From positions 557,539 through 621,538 of the forward strand of contig NZ_AYMJ01000031.1 in NCBI RefSeq assembly GCF_000633255.1: DNA of 64,000 nucleotides, read 5' to 3'. Positions 8,684-16,830 of this stretch are shown here, in pieces. Numbering within the stretch: position 1 is the first letter of the stretch; each line of letters starts with the position of its first letter. Both the position numbers and the translations under genes were made by a program. The notes below the pieces were generated by a model. It searched no databases. It saw nothing but the letters and a program-made list of their open reading frames with translations, and had not been told where the DNA came from. This DNA is from Pseudomonas sp. H1h. Its GTDB lineage: Bacteria > Pseudomonadota > Gammaproteobacteria > Pseudomonadales > Pseudomonadaceae.

Positions 8684-10300
8684 TCAGAAACGGCTGACGC
8701 CGAAGCTGTTGGGTTGCAGCGTGCGGATGTCGGCTTCGTGGCAGATCTCCAGCAGGTAGCCGAGCAGGGTGCGGGTGTCACGCGGGTCGATCAGGCCGTC
8801 ATCCCACAGGTTGGCGCTGCCGTAGAGCGCGGTGGACTGGCTGTCGAGTTTCTGCGCAGTGACCTGTTCGAGCATGTCGAGCATCTTCGGGTCCGGCACC
8901 AGTCCCTCCTTGAGCTGCTTGGCCTCGGTGACGATACGCAGCACCTTGCCGGCTTGCGCGCCGCCCATCACCGCCGTGCGGCTGTTGGGCCAGGCGAAGA
9001 TGAACCGAGGATCGAGACCACGCCCGCACATCGCATAGTTGCCGGCGCCGTAGGAGCCACCCACGACGATGGTCAGTTTAGGCACGCGCGCATTGGCCAC
9101 CGCTTGAATCAGTTTCGAGCCGTGTTTGATCACGCCTTGCTGCTCGGATTCGGTGCCGACCATGAACCCGGTGGTGTTGTGGAAAAACAGCAACGGTGTC
9201 TGGCTCTGGTCGCACAGCTGGATGAATTGGGCTGCCTTGCTCGCACCGGCCGGTGTGATCGGGCCGTTGTTGCCGATCAGGCCGCAGGCGCGGCCGTGGA
9301 TTTTCAGTTGGCCGCACACGGTCTGTTGATCGAACTCGCCCTTGAATTCGAGAAACTCCGATTCGTCGGCGATTCGCGCAATGATTTCGCGCACGTCGTA
9401 GGGTTTTTTCGGGTCGTCGGGAATCAGCCCGAGCAGTTCGTCGATCGGGTAGAGCGGCGCCTTGTATTGCGGCTCCGGCAGCCACGGCAGTTGCTCGTTC
9501 CATGGCAGCATGCGCAGGATCTCGCGCACCAGCCGTACGCCATCGGCGTCGTTCTCGGCCAGGTATTCGGCGGTGCCGGCAACCTGCGCATGCATCTCGG
9601 CGCCGCCCAGTTCTTCATCGGTGGCGACTTCGCCGGTCGCGGCCTTGAGCAGGGGTGGCCCGGCAAGAAACAGCTTGGCTTTGCCCCGCACCACCACCAC
9701 GTAATCCGACAGCCCCGGCTGATAGGCGCCACCGGCGGTGGCCGAGCCATGCACCACGGTGATCTGCGGCAGGCCCATGGCCGACATGCGCGCCTGATTG
9801 GCAAAGCTGCGTGCGCCTTCGACGAAGATCTCGGCGGCGTAGTTGAGGTTGGCGCCACCGCTTTCGGCGAGGGTGATCACCGGCAGTTTGTTTTCCTGGG
9901 CGATCTGTTGCAGGCGCAGGGATTTTTTCAGGCCGCTCGGCGAAATGGTGCCGCCCTTGATTGCGCTGTTGTTGGCCACCACCAGTGCGCGCACGCCGGA
10001 CACGTAACCGATGCCGGCGATCAAGCCCCCGCCAGCGGCACTGCCGTCCTTGTCGTCGTGCAGTTTGTAACCGGCCAGGCTCGCCAGTTCGAGGAACGGT
10101 GCGCCGGGGTCGAGCAACAGGTTCAGACGTTCGCGGGGCAGCAGTTGCCCGCGTTTGTCGAATTTGGCCTTGGCTTCAGCGGCCTTGTTCAGCAGGTTCT
10201 GCTCCAGTTGCTGGACTTGCTCGATGGCCGTGAGCATCACCGCGCGGTTGCGGGCGAACGCTTCGCTGTGCGGATCGAGTTGGGACTGGATCTGCGGCAT
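8684..10300 (-). CDS. atuC: Geranyl-CoA carboxylase, carboxyltransferase beta subunit AtuC
   Basis: AtuC moves the carboxyl group from AtuF-bound biotin to geranyl-CoA. The 538-residue protein is a full-length acyl-CoA carboxyltransferase: RGQLLPRERLNLLLDPG near the N-terminus, the first CoA/oxyanion loop at VTLAESGGANL, HGSATAGGAYQPGLSDY, and in the second half FFHNTTGFMVG, SYGAGNYAMCGRGLDPRF and AVMGGAQAGKVL. These are shared with 3-methylcrotonyl-CoA carboxylase (LiuB); the specific call is from context between atuB and atuD. The spacing of four bases from atuB and thirty from atuD supports one transcript. Confidence 0.91.
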   Translation of the reverse strand: MPQIQSQLDPHSEAFARNRAVMLTAIEQVQQLEQNLLNKAAEAKAKFDKRGQLLPRERLNLLLDPGAPFLELASLAGYKLHDDKDGSAAGGGLIAGIGYVSGVRALVVANNSAIKGGTISPSGLKKSLRLQQIAQENKLPVITLAESGGANLNYAAEIFVEGARSFANQARMSAMGLPQITVVHGSATAGGAYQPGLSDYVVVVRGKAKLFLAGPPLLKAATGEVATDEELGGAEMHAQVAGTAEYLAENDADGVRLVREILRMLPWNEQLPWLPEPQYKAPLYPIDELLGLIPDDPKKPYDVREIIARIADESEFLEFKGEFDQQTVCGQLKIHGRACGLIGNNGPITPAGASKAAQFIQLCDQSQTPLLFFHNTTGFMVGTESEQQGVIKHGSKLIQAVANARVPKLTIVVGGSYGAGNYAMCGRGLDPRFIFAWPNSRTAVMGGAQAGKVLRIVTEAKQLKEGLVPDPKMLDMLEQVTAQKLDSQSTALYGSANLWDDGLIDPRDTRTLLGYLLEICHEADIRTLQPNSFGVSRF

Positions 10301-10303
10301 GGC

Positions 10304-11173
10304 TTACTCCTTGTCCTTGAGGACGTCGGGCAAGTACGCCCGATGGAAACCGTTGAACGACTGGCTGTGGCTCGCCTTGTGCAGCGGCCACGCGCGGCTG
10401 CCGAGGCTGGCCGCGCCATCGATTTTCAAGGTGCTGCCACTGATGAACGCCGCCGCCGGGCTGAGCAGGAAAACGATCGCCGCGCTGACTTCCGATTCAG
10501 TACCGATGCGCTTGAGCGGCACGTGTTCGCGCAACGTCGGAATCACCGCCTTGAACGCGCCTTCGTAGGTGTCCATGCCGCTGGAGGCGATCCAGCCCGG
10601 GGCCACTGCATTGACCCGCACTCCGGCGTAACCCCATTCGAAGGCGGCAGTCTTGGTGAAATTGTCCATGCCCGAGCGTGCCGCGCCCGAGTGTCCCATG
10701 CCGGGCATGCCGCCCCACATGTCGGCGAGCATGTTGACGATATTGCCGCCGTGCTTGCTCATCGACTGGTTGAACACTTCCCGGGCCATCAGGAAACCGC
10801 CGACCAGATTGGTCCGCAACACGGTTTCAAAGCCTTTCTGATTGATCGAGGCCAACGGCGACGGGTACTGGCCGCCGGCATTGTTGACCAGACCGTGGAT
10901 CGGCCCGTGTTCGGCGATCACCTCGCCGACCAATTGCTTGACTGCTTCTTCGTCACGGATGTCGCAGGCTTGCCAGTGGGCGCGGCCGCCGTCTTCGGTG
11001 ATTTCGGCGGCGACCTTTTGCAGCTTCTCCGGCTTGCGCCCGACCAGCAGCACCGTGGCCCCGAGCGCCGCCAGTTCATGCGCAGTGCAGCGCCCGATGC
11101 CGCTGCCGCCACCGGTAACGATGATGGTCTGGCCGCTGAACAGATCGGCTTTGAAAATCGATTCGTAAGCCAT
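10304..11173 (-). CDS. atuB: SDR oxidoreductase AtuB
   Basis: This 289-residue protein has a Rossmann fold with TGGGSGIGRCTAHEL near residue 22 and NNAGGQ in the middle, so it binds NAD(P)H. Its catalytic region reads MGHSGAARSGMDNFTK: the usual Tyr-x-x-x-Lys is absent and an Arg stands in for Lys. Tyr-less variants of this sort are known in the 2,4-dienoyl-CoA reductase group, which fits a CoA-thioester substrate in terpene breakdown. AtuB's exact step has not been settled to my knowledge. The start at 11173 (ATG) is preferred to the TTG at 11182. It sits between atuA and atuC in the operon. Confidence 0.87.
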   Translation of the reverse strand: MAYESIFKADLFSGQTIIVTGGGSGIGRCTAHELAALGATVLLVGRKPEKLQKVAAEITEDGGRAHWQACDIRDEEAVKQLVGEVIAEHGPIHGLVNNAGGQYPSPLASINQKGFETVLRTNLVGGFLMAREVFNQSMSKHGGNIVNMLADMWGGMPGMGHSGAARSGMDNFTKTAAFEWGYAGVRVNAVAPGWIASSGMDTYEGAFKAVIPTLREHVPLKRIGTESEVSAAIVFLLSPAAAFISGSTLKIDGAASLGSRAWPLHKASHSQSFNGFHRAYLPDVLKDKE

Positions 11174-11185
11174 GAAGCCCAACCT

Positions 11186-12976
11186 CTAGTCGAGTTGTTC
11201 GGCGATGCTCCGCGGCACCGGGATCTGGATTTCCAGCAGTTGCTGGGCGAAGGCTTTGCCCTGTGGGTCGATGCGCAGACTTGCGACACCGCCGCCACCG
11301 AGAGCGTTTTCCAGCAGAAAGTTCAGGCTGTGGGTGCCGGGCAAATACCAGCGTTCAACCCGGCCGTGGATCGGGTCGAGCACGTGGCGCATCCAGTCGA
11401 CGAGCACCGCCGGGGTCAGCGCTTCGGCGATCCACGGCAGGTATTCGGGCCGGCGCGGCAATACGCCGATGTTGCTGTGATTGCCTTTGTCACCGGAGCG
11501 CGCCACCGCCAGTTTGACCAATGGCACACTGGCGTCGGCGCGGCCTTGGGGTTTGGGCGGCTGGTCGGGGGTGGGCAGGTCGTGGCTGTCGAGCGGGGTC
11601 TGCGCGGGCAGGGCGCAGGGATGTTGCGCACCGGCCATGTCGATTTGCAGGGTGCAGGCAGTTTTATCGATCAGGAACGAGAACAGGCGAATCAGCGGGT
11701 ACACCGTCGGCCGTCCGCCGACGATGCCGGTCAGCCCAGGCGCCATGCCGGTGGCGGCCTGAGCGATTTCCCGGGAGAACAGCACCAGCGCCTGTTTCTG
11801 TGGATGGCGCACGGCGAGTTTGATCACCACCTCGCGACTGTCTCGGCGCTGGCCGTGCGGGCCGTAGGTGGCTTCGCTGCCGAGCAGTTCGATGTCGACT
11901 TCGCTGTAGCCTGGCCAGCCGCGTTGGCTGAACATCTCGGATGTCTTGTCGATGATCGCCTGGCTGACGCGTCGCGCCTTGTCCACCGCATCGATGCCGG
12001 CGATCAGGCAACTGGCGGTGCAACGAAAACCGTCCGGCCAGGTGGCGCTGACCTTGTATTTGTCGCTGGGCGGCAAGCCTTTGGCGCCGTGCACATGCAC
12101 GGTGTTTTTGCCTTGTTGCTGCAATTTGACCTGGGTGAAATCGCAGACCACGTCCGGCAACAGGTACGCCTGCGGGTCGCCGATTTCGTAGAGCAACTGC
12201 TCGCCGACGGTCAGTGGCGTCACCAGGCCGCCGGAGCCTTCGGGTTTGCTGACGATGAACTGGCCGTCGGCGCGGACTTCAACGATGGGAAAACCGATGT
12301 GTTCGTAATCCGGCACGTCGCGCCAGTCGGTGAAATTGCCGCCGGTGCACTGCGCGCCGCATTCGATGATGTGCCCGGCCAGTGCGGCCTGGGCGAGCTT
12401 GTCGTAGTCGTGCCACGCCCAGCCGAATTCATGCACCAGTGCGGCACTGACCACCGCGCTGTCGACCACGCGCCCGGTGATGACGATGTCGGCGCCCAGG
12501 CGCAGAGCCTCGACGATGCCTGGCGCGCCAAGGTAGGCATTGGTCGACACGCAGATTGGCGGCAGCGGCGTGCCGTTGAACATCTCATGGATGCCCTGAG
12601 AGGCGAGTTGCTTGAATTGCGGTTGCAGGTCATCACCCAGTAGCACGGCGATTTTCAGCGCCACGCCGGCCTTGTCGCAGGCCGCTTGCAGGGCGGCGGC
12701 GCAGGCCTGTGGATTGATACCGCCAGCGTTGCTGATGACGCGGATGTTCTGTTCGGCCAGTTGTGGCAGCAGCGGGGCGAGCACCTCGATGAAGTCCCCG
12801 GCGAACCCGGCCTGAGGATCTTTCAGACGGGCGCCGGCCATGATCGACAGGGTGATCTCGGCCAGGTAGTCGAACACCAGATAATCCAGGCGCCCGCCTG
12901 CCACAAGCTGCGCGGCGGCGGTACTGGTGTCACCCCAGAATGCGCTGGCGCATCCGATGCGAACGGTGGTTGGCAT
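11186..12976 (-). CDS. atuA: Acyclic terpene utilisation protein AtuA
   Basis: AtuA is the first gene of the acyclic terpene (citronellol/geraniol) utilisation operon. The 596-residue protein matches the DUF1446 family: RIGCASAFWGDTSTAA at the start, GRLDYLVFDYLAEITL, VISNAGGINPQACA and GADIVITGRVVDSAV, and a C-terminal AtuA-like domain (VKLAVARSGDKGNHSNIG, VERWYLPGTHSLNFLLE). Its biochemical role is not established; it has been considered in removal of the acetate branch. The ATG at 12976 follows GGAG, and the in-frame extension to 13069 would overlap the operator, so it is rejected. It is divergent from atuR. Confidence 0.92.
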   Translation of the reverse strand: MPTTVRIGCASAFWGDTSTAAAQLVAGGRLDYLVFDYLAEITLSIMAGARLKDPQAGFAGDFIEVLAPLLPQLAEQNIRVISNAGGINPQACAAALQAACDKAGVALKIAVLLGDDLQPQFKQLASQGIHEMFNGTPLPPICVSTNAYLGAPGIVEALRLGADIVITGRVVDSAVVSAALVHEFGWAWHDYDKLAQAALAGHIIECGAQCTGGNFTDWRDVPDYEHIGFPIVEVRADGQFIVSKPEGSGGLVTPLTVGEQLLYEIGDPQAYLLPDVVCDFTQVKLQQQGKNTVHVHGAKGLPPSDKYKVSATWPDGFRCTASCLIAGIDAVDKARRVSQAIIDKTSEMFSQRGWPGYSEVDIELLGSEATYGPHGQRRDSREVVIKLAVRHPQKQALVLFSREIAQAATGMAPGLTGIVGGRPTVYPLIRLFSFLIDKTACTLQIDMAGAQHPCALPAQTPLDSHDLPTPDQPPKPQGRADASVPLVKLAVARSGDKGNHSNIGVLPRRPEYLPWIAEALTPAVLVDWMRHVLDPIHGRVERWYLPGTHSLNFLLENALGGGGVASLRIDPQGKAFAQQLLEIQIPVPRSIAEQLD

Positions 12977-13021
12977 TGTTATCTCCGACTCAGGAACCTG
13001 CGACAGAAGTGTCTGGAGGCT

Positions 13022-13082
13022 ACCAAGCAAGCGCTTGGTTTGTAAACAGTAGAAATATCTTCTGCCCAAGCGCTTGCTTGGT
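13022..13082. promoter_or_regulatory. AtuR operator pair between atuA and atuR
   Basis: Two 17-base sites, ACCAAGCAAGCGCTTGG (13022-13038) and its exact reverse complement CCAAGCGCTTGCTTGGT (13066-13082), face each other across 27 bases. Each contains the palindrome CAAGCGCTTG. AtuR of P. aeruginosa is known to repress the atu genes by binding two inverted-repeat sites in this intergenic region. The promoters of atuA and atuR must lie among them, so both would be controlled. Confidence 0.88.
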
Positions 13083-13159
13083 CGCAGCCCGCGGCTTAAA
13101 TTGCGCGCAACCCTGCATGTTCAGGGGGCAACAGACTGATCGACTGTAGGAGAGAACGG

Positions 13160-13783
13160 GTGGACGAGCAAAAAGCCCTGAGGGTCATGCGCGAACTGGT
13201 CGACCAGGGCCAGTTGACCGACCCTGACAGCGCCCGCGGCAAACTGCTGCAAGTGGCCGCTCACCTGTTTCGCAACAAGGGCTATGAGCGCACCACCGTG
13301 CGTGACCTGGCCGGGGCGGTGGGGATTCAGTCCGGGAGCATTTTTCATCACTTCAAAAGCAAGGACGAAATCCTCCGTGCGGTGATGGAAGAGACCATCC
13401 GCTACAACACCGCGCTGATGCGCGCCGCACTGGCCGACGCGACAAATGTGCGCGAGCGGGTGCTGGCGCTGATCCGCTGCGAATTGCAATCGATCATGGG
13501 CGGCAGCGGCGAAGCGATGGCGGTGCTGGTCTACGAATGGCGTTCGCTGTCCGAAGACGGTCAGGCCAAAGTGCTGGCCCTGCGCGATGTCTACGAAGAC
13601 ATCTGGCTGCAGGTGCTGGGCGAAGCCAAGGCGGCCGGATTTATCCGTGGTGATGTGTTCGTAACCCGACGTTTTCTCACTGGCGCGTTGTCCTGGACCA
13701 CCACCTGGTTCCGTGCCGGCGGCAGTCTGAGCCTCGATCAACTGGCCGATGAAGCGCTGGTTCTGGTGCTCGAAGAGCGCTGA
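13160..13783 (+). CDS. atuR: TetR-family repressor AtuR
   Basis: AtuR represses the divergent atu operon until a terpenoid (probably acyl-CoA) inducer appears. The 207-residue protein has an N-terminal TetR DNA-binding domain (LLQVAAHLFRNKGYERTTVRDLAGAVGIQSGSIFHHFKSKDEIL) and a helical ligand-binding domain that resembles other TetR regulators of acyl-CoA metabolism. The start is a GTG with TAGGAGAG seven bases upstream; no better ATG is available before the DNA-binding domain. The paired 17-base inverted repeats just upstream are its expected operator, suggesting autoregulation too. Confidence 0.92.
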   Translation: MDEQKALRVMRELVDQGQLTDPDSARGKLLQVAAHLFRNKGYERTTVRDLAGAVGIQSGSIFHHFKSKDEILRAVMEETIRYNTALMRAALADATNVRERVLALIRCELQSIMGGSGEAMAVLVYEWRSLSEDGQAKVLALRDVYEDIWLQVLGEAKAAGFIRGDVFVTRRFLTGALSWTTTWFRAGGSLSLDQLADEALVLVLEER

Positions 13784-13876
13784 TCCACTTTCTAACGGGT
13801 CGGGAAACTGGCTAACTGGGCGAAACCGCCTAGCTTGAATGCATTGATCGGTATTTTTTTCGGGGAGTGGGGTGTT

Positions 13877-14674
13877 TTGAAGTCTTCGCCAATTCGGACG
13901 GCCACGGGTCTGGTACTCGTCGCGCTGACGGCATTTTCAGGGTTGCCTGCGCAGGCGGCGCAACTGGTTCGAGTGGGCGCCGCGCACTTCCCGCCTTACA
14001 CGATCCGTCCGGAAAGCGGTGCCGATACCGGGCTGCTGCCGGAGTTGGTCGAGGCGCTCAATGCGTTGCAGACGAATTATCAGTTTGTCCTCGTGCCGAC
14101 CTCGATTCCCCGTCGCTTCGGTGATTTCAAGCAGGGCCGGATCGACATGGCGATCTTCGAGAATCCCGACTGGGGCTGGAAGGATATCCCGCACACGGAT
14201 GTCGATATGGGCCTGGAAGATGCCGAGATTTTCGTGGCGCAGCGCGAAGACGGTCGTCAGCAGAACTATTTCGCCGACCTCAAGGGCAAGCGCCTGGCGC
14301 TGTACAGCGGTTATCACTATGAGTTCGCCAACTTCAATGCCGATCCCAAATACCTTGCTGATACATTCAACGCCACGCTGACCTATTCCCACGACAGCAA
14401 CCTGCTGATGGTGCTGCGCGGGCGGGCCGACATTGCCTTGGTGACTCGCTCCTACCTGTTCGATTATCTGAAGCGCAACGAAAAGGTGAAAGACGATCTG
14501 CTGGTGTCGCAGCGCATCGATCAGATTTATCACCACTACGCCATTCTGCGCCCGACCGCTCCGATTACCGGCGAGGCATTCGGCAAGTTGCTGCAGGGTT
14601 TGCGCGACAACGGCCAGATGCTGAAGATATTCGATCCTTACAAAATTGCCGTGGTGCCGGTGCCCCATCCCTGA
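13877..14674 (+). CDS. Periplasmic solute-binding protein-like (SBP_bac_3 type)
   Basis: The protein has a good signal peptide (KSSPIRTATGLVLVALTAF ending AQA-AQ) and then a type 3 extracellular solute-binding fold: VRVGAAHFPPYTIRP, GLLPELVEALNAL, GRIDMAIFENPDW, LKGKRLALYSGYHYE and a second lobe with VLRGRADIALVTRSYL. No ABC permease or ATPase is adjacent, so it may be an orphan receptor. I chose the TTG at 13877, which follows GGGGAG and puts the signal peptide at the N-terminus; the ATG at 13835 would add 14 residues ahead of it. The ligand cannot be told from sequence. It lies between atuR and the pyoverdine genes, on the + strand. Confidence 0.8.
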   Translation: MKSSPIRTATGLVLVALTAFSGLPAQAAQLVRVGAAHFPPYTIRPESGADTGLLPELVEALNALQTNYQFVLVPTSIPRRFGDFKQGRIDMAIFENPDWGWKDIPHTDVDMGLEDAEIFVAQREDGRQQNYFADLKGKRLALYSGYHYEFANFNADPKYLADTFNATLTYSHDSNLLMVLRGRADIALVTRSYLFDYLKRNEKVKDDLLVSQRIDQIYHHYAILRPTAPITGEAFGKLLQGLRDNGQMLKIFDPYKIAVVPVPHP

Positions 14675-14692
14675 CCGTTTTTCACCCGCGCG

Positions 14693-14718
14693 GCTAAATT
14701 TCCGCTCTCGGCTCACGT
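14693..14718 (+). promoter_or_regulatory. PvdS-dependent promoter (iron-starvation box) of pvdYII
   Basis: GCTAAAT, a 16-base spacer and CGT fit the PvdS recognition pattern (C/G)CTAAAT-N(15-16)-CGT exactly. It ends about 40 bases before the pvdYII start codon. Confidence 0.88.
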
Positions 14719-14758
14719 CCCATCGTTGAACTGTCGACGATTATCGTGAGCCCGACCC

Positions 14759-15772
14759 ATGTCCAATCTGAATGACCTGACTGCCCTGGCCTTGCCTTCG
14801 GGCAGCCAACTGGTAGCCGATGCAACTGAAAGCCGTCTGAGCCTGAGTCTGGACGGGCAACCGCTGATTCGCCTGCGCCTGGATCGTGAAGGCAACGGCC
14901 CGATCCAGCTCGATGAGCGTTTTGCCCTGCCGCCAGGCCTGGCGCTATGGGCGGCCTGCTATTGGTTGTTTGCCCGCGAGCCGGCGCGCCAGCAATTGAC
15001 CTGGCAACTCGATCAACCGCCTACCGAGGCCTTGCTCAGCGGTCTGCTGGTCAGCACCGAGGTGGCCGGTGAATATCGCTGCGAACGCGCGCTGTTCTGG
15101 CAACTGCCGCAACCATGGCTCGGCACGTCTCTGAGCGGCAGCTATCCGCAGCACATGGTGATCAGCCATGGCAAGCGTCACCCGCTGCGCCCGGTGAAAC
15201 CGCGCGGTGAAGTCTATCGGCGTTTCGATGCGCGTCTCGGCGCCTGGATTTCCCTGCGCACGGTGGAGATCGAGCAGGATCTGCCGCGTTTCAATCGCTG
15301 GCAGAACAGCCCGCGGGTCGCCAGTTTCTGGCAGGAAGAGGGCAGTCTTGAGCAGCATCGCGAGTACCTGAGCAAGCTCGACGCCGACCCGCACACGCTG
15401 ACCCTGATCGGCTGTTTCGACGATCAGCCCTTCGCTTACTTCGAAGCCTACTGGGCCAAGGAAGATCGTATCGCGCCGTTCTACGACGCCGACAATTACG
15501 ATCGCGGCATTCACATGCTGGTCGGGGAGGAAGATCACCGTGGCCCGCACAAGGTGGCGAGCTGGTTGTCGGCGCTGGTGCATTACCTGTTTCTGGACGA
15601 TCCGCGCACTCAGCGAGTGGTCGCCGAACCGCGTGCCGACAACGCGAAGATGATCGGCCACATGCACAACCAGTGCTTCCACTGCGAAAAGGAATTCGAC
15701 TTCCCGCACAAGCGCGCGGCGTTGATGATTCTGGGGCGTGAGCGGTTTTTTGATCGGTGCAAGTTGGCTTGA
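14759..15772 (+). CDS. pvdYII: Hydroxyornithine acetyltransferase for pyoverdine (IucB/AlcB-type GNAT)
   Basis: This 337-residue protein belongs to the siderophore acetyltransferase group (IucB, AlcB, RhbD) of the GNAT fold. The C-terminal half carries the typical motifs: RFNRWQNSPRVASFWQEEG, a YFEAYWAKEDRI strand, DRGIHMLVGEEDHRGPHKV (acetyl-CoA loop), RVVAEPRADN and the terminal KEFDFPHKRAALMIL. It should acetylate N5-hydroxyornithine to the hydroxamate ligand of the pyoverdine peptide arm; P. aeruginosa type I strains use the formyltransferase PvdF instead. A perfect PvdS box stands upstream and pvdS is the convergent neighbour. The symbol follows usage for fluorescent pseudomonads; the family call is firm, the symbol somewhat less so. 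Confidence 0.87.
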   Translation: MSNLNDLTALALPSGSQLVADATESRLSLSLDGQPLIRLRLDREGNGPIQLDERFALPPGLALWAACYWLFAREPARQQLTWQLDQPPTEALLSGLLVSTEVAGEYRCERALFWQLPQPWLGTSLSGSYPQHMVISHGKRHPLRPVKPRGEVYRRFDARLGAWISLRTVEIEQDLPRFNRWQNSPRVASFWQEEGSLEQHREYLSKLDADPHTLTLIGCFDDQPFAYFEAYWAKEDRIAPFYDADNYDRGIHMLVGEEDHRGPHKVASWLSALVHYLFLDDPRTQRVVAEPRADNAKMIGHMHNQCFHCEKEFDFPHKRAALMILGRERFFDRCKLA

Positions 15773-15808
15773 TGCTCAGGCCTCGGGATTTCAATGATCC
15801 TGAGGTCG

Positions 15809-15886
15809 CCTTCGCAAGCAGGCTCGCTCCCACATTTGTCCTGTGTACGCAGAACCAGTGTGGGAGCGAGCCTGCTCGCGAATGAG
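15809..15886. repeat. REPIN between convergent pvdYII and pvdS
   Basis: Inverted REP pair: TTCGCAAGCAGGCTCGCTCCCAC on the left and GTGGGAGCGAGCCTGCTCGCGAA on the right, about 30 bases apart. It lies between the 3' ends of two convergent genes, the commonest place for such elements. Confidence 0.94.
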
Positions 15887-15905
15887 GGCGCCACGATTTT
15901 TCTGA

Positions 15906-16460
15906 TTAACGACGACCCATCGATGCCGCATCCCCACGACTGCCCGACACCTTGCGGCAGTGCACCAGCGCGTCGCGAATCATGAAGTTGACCAGGGTCG
16001 GCGAGACGCCGAGTTCCTTGGCGATGTCCTTCTGCGGCACGCCATGCAGGCGGTACATCTCGAAAGCGTAGCGGGTGCGGCTCGGCAGTTCGGTCAGCGC
16101 GTCGGCAATATGTTCCAGCGTCGAGAAATTGATGTGCGAGGTTTCCGGCGAAGCGCCCTGGATGACCACATTCAATCCTTCCTCTTCGGGTCCTGCGTAT
16201 TTCTGCTCCAGCGCCTGTTTGCGGTAATGATCGATGGCAAGGTTGCGCACGATCTGGAACAGGTAACTCAATTGCGCCTTGATCGACGAGGTGATTTGCG
16301 GCGCCGACTGCAACCGGAAGAACGCATCCTGCACCACGTCTTCGGCGCGCGAACGGCAGCCGGTAATGCGCGCTGCAATCTTCACCAGAATCAGTCGATT
16401 GTCGACGAAGGCCTGAAGTAGCGGTGAATCGCACCTGCTTGTGGATACTTGTTCCGTCAT
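15906..16460 (-). CDS. pvdS: Iron-starvation ECF sigma factor PvdS
   Basis: PvdS directs RNA polymerase to pyoverdine synthesis genes when iron is scarce and is held by the anti-sigma factor FpvR. The 184-residue protein is almost colinear with P. aeruginosa PvdS: LLQAFVDNRLILVKIAARI, the region 2 motif RAEDVVQDAFFRLQS, LSYLFQIVRNLAIDHYRK and region 4 with GVPQKDIAKELGVSPTLVNF. The ATG at 16460, preceded by AAGGTG, agrees with the start of the known protein; a GTG three codons upstream is the alternative. A Fur box lies about 80 bases upstream, so iron repression is expected. Confidence 0.97.
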   Translation of the reverse strand: MTEQVSTSRCDSPLLQAFVDNRLILVKIAARITGCRSRAEDVVQDAFFRLQSAPQITSSIKAQLSYLFQIVRNLAIDHYRKQALEQKYAGPEEEGLNVVIQGASPETSHINFSTLEHIADALTELPSRTRYAFEMYRLHGVPQKDIAKELGVSPTLVNFMIRDALVHCRKVSGSRGDAASMGRR

Positions 16461-16538
16461 GGAAATCACCTTGCTGCCAATAGGTTAGTGGGACGCCTGG
16501 GGGACGGGGCCGTCCTACACATCGAGCGACAAATTATG

Positions 16539-16557
16539 TTGAATGATAATGATTGTC
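16539..16557 (-). promoter_or_regulatory. Fur box upstream of pvdS
   Basis: Read on the - strand, GACAATCATTATCATTCAA matches 13 of 19 positions of the Fur consensus GATAATGATAATCATTATC. It lies about 80 bases from the pvdS start codon, where Fur-Fe(II) would block transcription. Confidence 0.85.
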
Positions 16558-16652
16558 AATTGAGAAAGAGAAGTAATGCTCCATAAAAGTGCGAAGCGAG
16601 CACTGCGACACACCGCCACACTCCCGCTCCCATTGGCGATCCAGCCTGCCGA

Positions 16653-16677
16653 CTAATTATTTCAAGACGCCATCCGT
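16653..16677 (+). promoter_or_regulatory. PvdS-dependent promoter of pvdL
   Basis: CTAATT, a 16-base spacer and CGT match the PvdS pattern with one change (T for A) in the -35 part. It lies about 150 bases upstream of the pvdL start, implying a long leader. Confidence 0.75.
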
Positions 16678-16830
16678 TCTCATTGGTGAATGGTTCCGGG
16701 TACACAACCCCGGCCAGACAGCATTCCGAAGCCTTGCGCGGTCGGCACAGACCGCGCCCTGCATGCCCTTCGAGGGGCGTGACGCAGCAACCCGATTCCA
16801 TTAGCAAGCCGAATTCAGGCAGGAAACCTC

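Noticed and set aside
7646..12643. A 1665-codon open frame on the + strand across atuA-atuD
   Set aside because: It is the antisense shadow of the atu genes: high-GC third positions keep the opposite strand open, and it shows no family motifs.
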